Positions 5,688 through 11,050 of a stretch of DNA of 11,050 nucleotides are shown here, in pieces. The notes under the pieces were generated by a model, which did not search any database, was not told the origin of the DNA, and saw only the letters and a program-made list of their open reading frames with translations. Position 1 is the stretch's first letter, and every line of letters starts with the position of its first letter. Made by a program: the position numbers and the translations under genes. The DNA is from Lysobacteraceae bacterium UBA6001 (GTDB taxonomy: Bacteria > Pseudomonadota > Gammaproteobacteria > Xanthomonadales > Xanthomonadaceae): assembly GCA_002429615.1 (NCBI GenBank), contig DJAN01000162.1:1-11050 (forward strand). The letters run 5' to 3'.

Positions 5688-6911
5688 ATGGGCTTCAACA
5701 CTTCGCTGTCCGGCATCAACGCCGCCAACGCCGACCTCAACGTCACTTCCAACAACATCGCCAACGTCAACACGACCGGCTTCAAGGAGTCGCGCGCCGA
5801 GTTCGCCGACATGTTCCAGAGCACCGCCTATGGCCTGTCGCGCAATGCGGTCGGCTCCGGCGTGCGGGTCAGCAACGTGGCCCAGCAGTTCTCGCAGGGC
5901 AACATCGACCCGACCGGGCGCAGCCTGGACCTGGCGATTTCCGGCGAAGGCTTCTTCACCATGTCGATGAATGGTGAGCGCCTGTACACCCGTGCCGGCA
6001 ACTTCCAGACCGATGCCAATGGCTACGTGGTCAACCCGGAAGGCGCACGCCTGCAGGTCTATGCGCCGAACACCAACGGCAACGGCTTCGACGTCGGCCG
6101 CCTGACCGACCTGCAGCTGCTCACCACCGACGCGGCGCCGAAGCAGACCACCACGGTCAACCTCGGCTTCACCCTGCCCGGCAATGCCGCCGAGCCGACC
6201 GTGGCGACCTTCGATCCGTCCGATTCGAACAGCTACAACTACTCGACCGGCGGCATCAACGTGTACGACTCGCTGGGCGTGAGCCACACCCAGACCTCGT
6301 ACTTCGTGAAGACCGCCAATGCCAACGAATGGCAGGTCTACAACTACGTCGACGGCACCTCGGTCGGCACCCCGACCACGCTGCAGTTCTCCGACAGCGG
6401 CGCGCTGACCAGCCCGACCGACGGCAAGATCACCCTGGATCCGTACACGCCGAGCACCGGCGCCGGCGTGCTCAGCATGTCGCTGGATGTCAGCGGCTCG
6501 ACCCAGTACGGCGAGTCGTTCGCGCTGCGCGACACCCGCCAGGACGGCTATGCCAGCGGCAAGCTCAACGAGATCAGCATCGACACCACCGGCGTGGTCT
6601 ATGCGCGCTACTCCAACGGTGCCGACAAGGCACTGGGCCAGGTCGCGCTGACCACGTTCACCAATCCGCAGGGTCTGTCGCAGCAGGGCAACACGATGTG
6701 GGCCGAGAGCTACGCCTCCGGTTCGCCGCGTACCGGTGCGCCGGGCAGCTCGGACTTCGGCCAGATCGAGTCCGGCTCGCTGGAATCGTCCACCGTCGAC
6801 CTGACCGAGCAGCTGGTGAACATGATCGTCGCGCAGCGCAACTTCCAGGCCAACGCGCAGATGATCTCGACCCAGGACCAGGTCACCCAGACCATCATCA
6901 ACATCCGCTGA
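5688..6911 (+). CDS. flgE: Flagellar hook protein FlgE
   Basis: FlgE of 407 residues, the subunit of the curved hook (universal joint) outside the outer membrane. The N-terminal region has the rod/hook motif VTSNNIANVNTTGFKES (19-35), then the D1-type segment DLAISGEGFF (81-90) and LYTRAGNFQTDANGYVVNPEG. The Ser/Thr/Asn-rich centre (about 140-300) forms the outer hook domains, and the C-terminal helix EQLVNMIVAQRNFQANAQMI packs in the core. The start at 5688 has AGGAG (5677-5681) at 6 bases; the same frame is open for 80 codons upstream, but that part lies inside flgD and has no similarity to FlgE. It follows flgD by 29 bases. The length is typical of short FlgE proteins in gammaproteobacteria. 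Confidence 0.97.
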   Translation: MGFNTSLSGINAANADLNVTSNNIANVNTTGFKESRAEFADMFQSTAYGLSRNAVGSGVRVSNVAQQFSQGNIDPTGRSLDLAISGEGFFTMSMNGERLYTRAGNFQTDANGYVVNPEGARLQVYAPNTNGNGFDVGRLTDLQLLTTDAAPKQTTTVNLGFTLPGNAAEPTVATFDPSDSNSYNYSTGGINVYDSLGVSHTQTSYFVKTANANEWQVYNYVDGTSVGTPTTLQFSDSGALTSPTDGKITLDPYTPSTGAGVLSMSLDVSGSTQYGESFALRDTRQDGYASGKLNEISIDTTGVVYARYSNGADKALGQVALTTFTNPQGLSQQGNTMWAESYASGSPRTGAPGSSDFGQIESGSLESSTVDLTEQLVNMIVAQRNFQANAQMISTQDQVTQTIINIR

Positions 6912-6973
6912 TCGTGATCGCCGCACGCTGATCCGCACTCGCGGGTCGGCGTGGCGGCTGGCCGGAGACCGCC

Positions 6974-7729
6974 ATGGACAAAGCCCTCTACGTCGCGATG
7001 ACCGGCGCCCGTGCCTCGCTGCAGGCCCAGGGCACGGTGTCGCAGAACCTCGCCAACGTCGACACCAACGGCTTCAAGGCCGCGCTGGCCAACACGCAGG
7101 CGATGCCGATCCGCGGCGACGGCTTTCCCTCGCGCGTCAACGCCATGCACATCGACCAGGGCTTCGACGCCGGGCTCGGTTCGCAGAAGGTCACCGGCAA
7201 CGCACTGGACGTCTCGCTGCAACCGGACACCTGGCTGGCGGTGCAGGCCAAGGACGGCAGCGAGGCCTATACGCGTGGCGGCGAGCTGTCGCTGACCCCG
7301 AACGGCCAGCTGGTCACCTCCAGCGGCCGCGCGGTGCTGGACGAGAACGGCAATCCGATGGTGATCCCGCCGCACCAGGCGCTGGAGATCGGCAGCGACG
7401 GCACCGTGTCGATCACCCCGCTCGGCGAAAGCGCGGCGACCCAGGCCAACGTCGGCCGCCTGCGCGTGGTCAGCGCCACCTCCGACCGCCTGACCCGCGG
7501 CCTGGATGGCCTGATGCGCAACGTCAGCAGCGATCCACAGCAGGCCTTCACCCAGGCCCAGGGCAAGGCGGTCAACAGCGGCTCGCTGGAAGGCAGCAAC
7601 GTCGATGCCGCCGGCGCGCTGGTGCAGATGATCCAGCTGCAGCGGCAGTTCGAGATGCAGGTGAAGGTGATCAAGCACGGCGACGAGAACGCGCAGTCGG
7701 CCAACACCCTGCTGAAACTGAGCGGCTGA
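6974..7729 (+). CDS. flgF: Flagellar proximal rod protein FlgF
   Basis: FlgF of 251 residues, a rod subunit that links the proximal rod to the FlgG distal rod. The N terminus MDKALYVAMTGARASLQAQ and the motif VSQNLANVDTNGFKAAL (22-38) identify the family, and the conserved EAYTRGGELSLTPNGQLVT segment lies near residues 96-114. The C-terminal core helix reads GALVQMIQLQRQFEMQVKVI. GGAG lies 6 bases upstream of the ATG (6964-6967). The gap from flgE is 62 bases, with no sigma-54 or sigma-28 match in it, so flgF is probably the last gene of the flgB transcript. A hairpin and a new promoter follow it. Confidence 0.96.
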   Translation: MDKALYVAMTGARASLQAQGTVSQNLANVDTNGFKAALANTQAMPIRGDGFPSRVNAMHIDQGFDAGLGSQKVTGNALDVSLQPDTWLAVQAKDGSEAYTRGGELSLTPNGQLVTSSGRAVLDENGNPMVIPPHQALEIGSDGTVSITPLGESAATQANVGRLRVVSATSDRLTRGLDGLMRNVSSDPQQAFTQAQGKAVNSGSLEGSNVDAAGALVQMIQLQRQFEMQVKVIKHGDENAQSANTLLKLSG

Positions 7730-7736
7730 GGCCGGT

Positions 7737-7754
7737 GCGCCGGTATTCCGGCGC
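7737..7754. terminator. Hairpin between flgF and flgG
   Basis: GCGCCGG (7737-7743) and CCGGCGC (7748-7754) form a perfect 7-base stem with a TATT loop, starting 8 bases after the flgF stop codon. Only GGTTCT follows, so it is a weak intrinsic terminator at best. It ends just before the sigma-54 box of flgG, which suits partial termination of the flgB transcript followed by a fresh start. Confidence 0.4.
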
Positions 7755-7759
7755 GGTTC

Positions 7760-7774
7760 TGGCACGCGGCATGC
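7760..7774 (+). promoter_or_regulatory. Sigma-54 promoter upstream of flgG
   Basis: TGGCAC-GCGGC-ATGC keeps the full -24 element (TGGCACG) and the -12 GC, with exactly 10 bases between GG (7761-7762) and GC (7773-7774). The one departure is A for the first T of TTGC. The predicted start is near 7786, with a 41-base leader holding GAGGAA. In Pseudomonas aeruginosa the second flg operon begins at flgF; here it would begin at flgG. Confidence 0.78.
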
Positions 7775-7826
7775 ATTACCCACGGCGTGGACGGCCAACG
7801 GGCCGACGCCAAACGAGGAATCGGCA

Positions 7827-8612
7827 ATGAATCAGGCTTTGTGGGTCGCCAAGACCGGACTGGATGCGCAGCAGACGCGCATGTCGGTCATCTCCAACAA
7901 CCTGGCCAACACCAACACCACCGGCTTCAAGCGCGACCGCGCCAGCTTCGAGGACCTGCTGTACCAACAGGTCCGCGCCCCCGGTGGCGCCACCTCGGCG
8001 CAGACCAACCTGCCTTCCGGCCTGCAGCTGGGTACCGGCGTACGCGTGGTCTCCACCTCCAAGTCCTTCGAACAGGGCAGCCAGCAGCAGACCGACCGCG
8101 CGCTCGACGTGATGGTCAACGGCCGCGGCTTCTTCGAGGTGCAGATGCCCGACGGCACCTCCGCCTACACCCGCGACGGCAACTTCCAGATCAACGACCA
8201 GGGCCAGCTGGTGACCAACAGCGGTTACCCGATCCAGCCGGGCATCCAGGTTCCGGAAGGCACCGAGTCGATCACCATCGGCAGCGACGGCACCGTGACC
8301 GCGCAGGTCGCCGGGCAGACCGGCGCGCTGGAGATCGGCTCGCTCACGCTGACCGACTTCATCAATCCCGCCGGCCTGCAGTCCAAGGGCGAGAACCTCT
8401 ACGTCGAGACCACCGCCTCCGGCCCGGCGCAGAACGGCACGCCCGGCCTCAACGGCCTGGGCACCACCGTGCAGGGCGCGCTGGAAGGCAGCAACGTCAA
8501 CGTGGTCGAGGAGCTGGTCAGCATGATCGAGACCCAGCGCGCCTACGAGATGAACGCCAAGGCGATCTCCACCACCGACTCCATGCTCGGCTATCTCAAC
8601 AACAACGTCTGA
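7827..8612 (+). CDS. flgG: Flagellar distal rod protein FlgG
   Basis: FlgG of 261 residues, the main subunit of the distal rod, the rigid driveshaft that crosses the peptidoglycan and the P and L rings. It has the family motif MSVISNNLANTNTTGFKRD (19-37), followed by the FlgG-specific stretch FEDLLYQQVRAPGG (41-54), which makes the rod straight and stiff and is absent from FlgE. Next come LDVMVNGRGFFEV (93-105), AYTRDGNFQINDQGQLVT, and the C-terminal helix EELVSMIETQRAYEMNAKAIST. The length is standard. GAGGAA (7815-7820) lies 6 bases before the ATG. It opens a transcription unit with flgH, flgI and flgJ. Confidence 0.98.
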   Translation: MNQALWVAKTGLDAQQTRMSVISNNLANTNTTGFKRDRASFEDLLYQQVRAPGGATSAQTNLPSGLQLGTGVRVVSTSKSFEQGSQQQTDRALDVMVNGRGFFEVQMPDGTSAYTRDGNFQINDQGQLVTNSGYPIQPGIQVPEGTESITIGSDGTVTAQVAGQTGALEIGSLTLTDFINPAGLQSKGENLYVETTASGPAQNGTPGLNGLGTTVQGALEGSNVNVVEELVSMIETQRAYEMNAKAISTTDSMLGYLNNNV

Positions 8613-8630
8613 CGCCTGGCGGTGACCGTG

Positions 8631-9323
8631 ATGAACACCCTGCCCTCCCTCGCCCGCCTCGCCGTCGCCGCCGCGACCTGCGCGCTGCTCGGCGGCTGCG
8701 TGATCGCCGGCGACGTGAAGCCGTTCCCGGCGATGGCGCCGGTGCAGCCGATCATGCCGCCGCAGTCCCAACCCAGCGCCGGCGCGATCTATGCCGCCGG
8801 CCCCGGCCTGCAGCTGTATGGCGACCGCCGCGCGCGCGATGTCGGCGACCTGCTGACCATCACGCTGGTCGAAAGCACCACCGCCACCACCAGCGCCACC
8901 ACCGGCATCAGCAAGAACAGCGATATCGAGATGGCCTCGCCGACGATCCTCGGCCTGCCGGTGACCTACAACGGCCAGGAGCTGCTGAAGAACACCGCCA
9001 AGGGCGAGCGCAGCTTCGACGGCAAGGGCCAGAGCGCGCAGAGCAACAAGCTGCAGGGCAGCGTCACGGTCACGGTGATCCAGCGCCTGCCCAACGGCAA
9101 CCTGGTCGTGCAGGGCCAGAAGCAGCTGCGCCTGAACCAGGGCGACGAGCTGGTGCAGATCCAGGGCATCGTGCGCGCCGCCGACATCGCCACCGACAAC
9201 AGCATCCCGTCCAGCAAGGTCGCCGACGCGCGCATCGCCTATGGCGGCCGCGGCGCGGTGGCGCAGTCCAACGCGATGGGCTGGTTCGGTCGTTTCTTCA
9301 ATTCGGCGCTGTCGCCGTACTGA
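8631..9323 (+). CDS. flgH: Flagellar L-ring lipoprotein FlgH
   Basis: FlgH of 230 residues, the outer-membrane L-ring subunit that acts with the P ring as a bushing for the rod. The N terminus is a lipoprotein signal with lipobox L-G-G-C; Cys23 would be lipidated. Conserved features are [19 protein letters not shown] (about 63-81), [18 protein letters not shown] and the C-terminal [14 protein letters not shown] followed by GWFGRFF. Three in-frame starts lie close together: GTG 8622, GTG 8628 and ATG 8631. The ATG is chosen because it gives a compact signal peptide and has GGCGG (8618-8622) at 8 bases. It follows flgG by 18 bases in the same transcript. Confidence 0.95.
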   Translation: MNTLPSLARLAVAAATCALLGGCVIAGDVKPFPAMAPVQPIMPPQSQPSAGAIYAAGPGLQLYGDRRARDVGDLLTITLVESTTATTSATTGISKNSDIEMASPTILGLPVTYNGQELLKNTAKGERSFDGKGQSAQSNKLQGSVTVTVIQRLPNGNLVVQGQKQLRLNQGDELVQIQGIVRAADIATDNSIPSSKVADARIAYGGRGAVAQSNAMGWFGRFFNSALSPY

Positions 9324-9342
9324 GTCATTACAGAGCATCGCC

Positions 9343-10461
9343 ATGAACCTCGTCTCCGCCACCCTGCGTGTCTCCGCCGTCCTGCTGCTGGCCATCGGCG
9401 CCTGCGCGCCGGCCGCCGCCGAGCGGATCAAGGACCTGGCCCAGGTCGGCGGCGTGCGCGGCAACGCGCTGGTCGGCTACGGCCTGGTGGTCGGCCTGGA
9501 CAACACCGGTGATCGCACCAGCCAGGCGCCCTTCACCGTGCAGAGCCTGAAGAACATGCTCGGCGAGCTGGGCGTCAACGTCCCGGCGAACGTCAATCCG
9601 CAGCTGAAGAACGTGGCCGCGGTGGCGATCCACGCCGAGCTGCCGCCGTTCGCCAAACCCGGCCAGCCGATCGACGTCACCGTCTCCTCGCTGGGCAATG
9701 CGATCTCGCTGCGCGGCGGCTCGCTGCTGATGGCGCCGCTGAAGGGCGCCGACGGCCAGGTCTACGCCATTGCCCAGGGCAACCTGGTGGTCGGCGGCTT
9801 CGGCGCGCAGGGCAAGGACGGCTCGAAGGTGTCGGTGAACGTGCCCAGCGTGGGCCGCATTCCCAACGGCGCCACCGTCGAGCGCGCGCTGCCGGATGTG
9901 TTCGACCACAGCGGCGAGATCACGCTGAACCTGCACCAGAACGATTTCACCACGGTCTCGCGCATGGTCGCGGCGATCGACAACACCTTCGGCCAGGGCA
10001 CCGCCCGCGCCGTGGATGGCGTCACCGTGGCGGTGCGTGCGCCGACCGATCCGGGCGCGCGCATCGGCCTGCTGGCGCGCATCGAGAACGTGGAGCTCTC
10101 GCCCGGCGAGGCCGCGGCCAAGGTCATCGTCAACGCGCGCACCGGCACTGTGGTGATCGGCTCGCAGGTGCGGGTGATGCCCGCCGCCATCGCGCACGGC
10201 TCGCTCACCGTGACCATCAGCGAGAACAGCAACGTCAGCCAGCCGGGCGCCTTCGCCAACGGCCAGACCACCGTCACCCAGCAGTCCACCATCAGCGCCA
10301 GCGCCGAGGGCAGCCGCATGTTCAAGTTCGCCGGCGGCACCACGCTGGACCAGATCGTGCGCGCGGTGAACGAAGTCGGCGCCGCGCCGGGCGATCTGGT
10401 CGCGATCCTGGAAGCACTCAAGCAGGCCGGCGCGCTGACCGCGGAGCTGGAGGTGATCTGA
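9343..10461 (+). CDS. flgI: Flagellar P-ring protein FlgI
   Basis: FlgI of 372 residues, the periplasmic P-ring subunit that surrounds the rod in the peptidoglycan layer; its assembly needs FlgA, encoded in this window. The signal peptide spans residues 1-26, ending in PAAA before the mature start ERIKDLA, as in other FlgI proteins. Conserved segments are [22 protein letters not shown] (33-54), [42 protein letters not shown], and the C-terminal [30 protein letters not shown]. The ATG at 9343 starts the signal peptide; the same frame is open upstream but overlaps flgH without FlgI similarity. Only a weak CAGAG precedes it. The gap from flgH is 19 bases and the stop overlaps the flgJ start by one base. 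Confidence 0.97.
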   Translation: MNLVSATLRVSAVLLLAIGACAPAAAERIKDLAQVGGVRGNALVGYGLVVGLDNTGDRTSQAPFTVQSLKNMLGELGVNVPANVNPQLKNVAAVAIHAELPPFAKPGQPIDVTVSSLGNAISLRGGSLLMAPLKGADGQVYAIAQGNLVVGGFGAQGKDGSKVSVNVPSVGRIPNGATVERALPDVFDHSGEITLNLHQNDFTTVSRMVAAIDNTFGQGTARAVDGVTVAVRAPTDPGARIGLLARIENVELSPGEAAAKVIVNARTGTVVIGSQVRVMPAAIAHGSLTVTISENSNVSQPGAFANGQTTVTQQSTISASAEGSRMFKFAGGTTLDQIVRAVNEVGAAPGDLVAILEALKQAGALTAELEVI

Positions 10462-11050
10462 TGCAGATCACCCGCTCACCGCTGGAGCTGGCGCCCAAGA
10501 CGCAGAACGATCCGCAGAAGATCGAGACCGTCTCGCGCCAGCTCGAAGGCCAGTTCGCGCAGATGCTGGTCAAGAGCATGCGCGAGGCCAGCTTCGGCGA
10601 CTCGCTGTTCCCCGGCGAGAACCAGACCTTCCGCGACATGTACGACCAGCAGATGTCCAAGGCGCTGACCGAGGGCAAGGGCCTGGGGCTGTCGGCGATG
10701 ATCGCGCGCCAGCTCGGCGCCGGCAGCCAGGACGCCAGCACCGGCCAGGTCAACACCTCGCTGGACAGCGGCAGCACCGCGCAGGCCTACCCGCTGGCGC
10801 AGGCCAAGGCGGCCAAGGCGTACTCACTGATCGCACGCGGCCGCGACGCGAGCTTGTCCGGCGTGGCCGCCAGCAACGGCAGCGATGCCGCACTGACGCA
10901 GTCGCGCGATGCGGTCACCGCACAGACCCTGGACCTGATCGCCGGGCGCGATGCCAGCACCGCGATCGGCACCGGCAGCCGCAGCGACGCCAGCGTCGGC
11001 GCCGAGGACTGGAGCACGCTGGATGACCGCTGGCTCGACTTCGGCGGTGT
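10461..11050 (+). CDS. flgJ: Rod cap / peptidoglycan hydrolase FlgJ (5' part, runs off the window)
   Basis: The first 196 codons are in the window, with no stop. FlgJ caps the growing rod and, in two-domain forms, cuts peptidoglycan to let the rod through. Residues about 20-87 are the rod-binding domain: SRQLEGQFAQMLVKSMREAS (25-44), FRDMYDQQMSKAL (57-69), GKGLGLSAMIARQL (72-85). The next 100 or so residues are a low-complexity linker rich in Ala, Ser, Gly and Asp, with repeated RDA-type motifs (GRDAS 127-131, SRDAV 148-152, GRDAS 162-166, RSDAS 174-178). The C-terminal glucosaminidase domain expected in gammaproteobacteria would lie beyond the right edge and cannot be confirmed. The ATG overlaps the flgI stop (TGATG), which indicates translational coupling. 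Confidence 0.93.
   Translation, partial: MQITRSPLELAPKTQNDPQKIETVSRQLEGQFAQMLVKSMREASFGDSLFPGENQTFRDMYDQQMSKALTEGKGLGLSAMIARQLGAGSQDASTGQVNTSLDSGSTAQAYPLAQAKAAKAYSLIARGRDASLSGVAASNGSDAALTQSRDAVTAQTLDLIAGRDASTAIGTGSRSDASVGAEDWSTLDDRWLDFGG

Noticed and set aside
3838..5688. 616-residue open frame on the minus strand opposite flgB, flgC and flgD
   Set aside because: It is a shadow of GC-rich codon use: His/Gly/Arg/Val-rich composition without domains, lying opposite three clearly conserved genes.
6912..6973. Possible promoter in the 62-base flgE-flgF gap
   Set aside because: GG pairs are present, but none has GC ten bases later, and there is no sigma-28 element.
9343..9408. Lipobox-like I-G-A-C (Cys21) in the FlgI signal peptide
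   Set aside because: FlgI is normally cleaved by signal peptidase I, and the [11 protein letters not shown] junction fits the family; the Cys is probably only part of the signal peptide.
7776..9464. 562-residue minus-strand open frame and a 519-residue plus-strand frame (7787-9346)
   Set aside because: Both overlap flgG and flgH entirely and have shadow-frame composition; the real genes in the correct frames are unambiguous.
1..11050. Undescribed defence, mobile or biosynthetic system
   Set aside because: Every sizeable open frame that is not a shadow belongs to flagellar assembly, chemotaxis or two-component signalling, and there are no CRISPR-like arrays, transposase genes, tRNA genes or composition shifts.

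Overview
The window is a block of flagellar genes from a high-GC gammaproteobacterium, most likely a member of the Xanthomonadaceae (Xanthomonas, Stenotrophomonas, Pseudoxanthomonas and relatives). The reasons are the gene order (kinase-flgN-flgM-flgA on the minus strand, cheV-flgBCDEFGHIJ on the plus strand), the protein sequences, the sigma-54 type promoters, and an intergenic palindromic repeat at the left edge that resembles repeats common in that family. The genus cannot be fixed from the sequence alone.

Left arm, minus strand, read from right to left: flgA (P-ring chaperone), flgM (anti-sigma-28), flgN (export chaperone for the hook-filament junction proteins), then a cytoplasmic PAS-type sensor histidine kinase. 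Right arm, plus strand: cheV (CheW-receiver fusion for chemotaxis), flgB and flgC (proximal rod), flgD (hook cap), flgE (hook), flgF (proximal rod), flgG (distal rod), flgH (L ring), flgI (P ring), and the 5' part of flgJ (rod cap/muramidase), which runs off the right edge. Apart from short intergenic gaps the window is fully coding; there is no RNA gene, insertion sequence, CRISPR array or sign of recent gene transfer.

The richest signal beyond the genes is the promoter set. Three good sigma-54 (-24/-12) boxes with exact GG-N10-GC spacing lie upstream of flgA, flgB and flgG. Two sigma-28 (FliA) like boxes lie upstream of flgM and cheV. This gives a two-tier scheme: sigma-54 drives rod, hook, ring and flgA genes, and sigma-28 drives the late regulator flgM and the chemotaxis gene cheV. 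flgM can also receive read-through from the flgA sigma-54 promoter. The flgG promoter and a hairpin just before it indicate that the long flg cluster is at least two transcription units, flgBCDEF and flgGHIJ onward. The cheV sigma-28 box sits so close to its start codon that the mRNA may be leaderless.

I found no undescribed system here. The points most worth a second look are the predicted leaderless cheV transcript, the internal sigma-54 promoter before flgG, the orphan kinase next to flgMN, the repetitive linker in FlgJ, and the absence of cheR after cheV.
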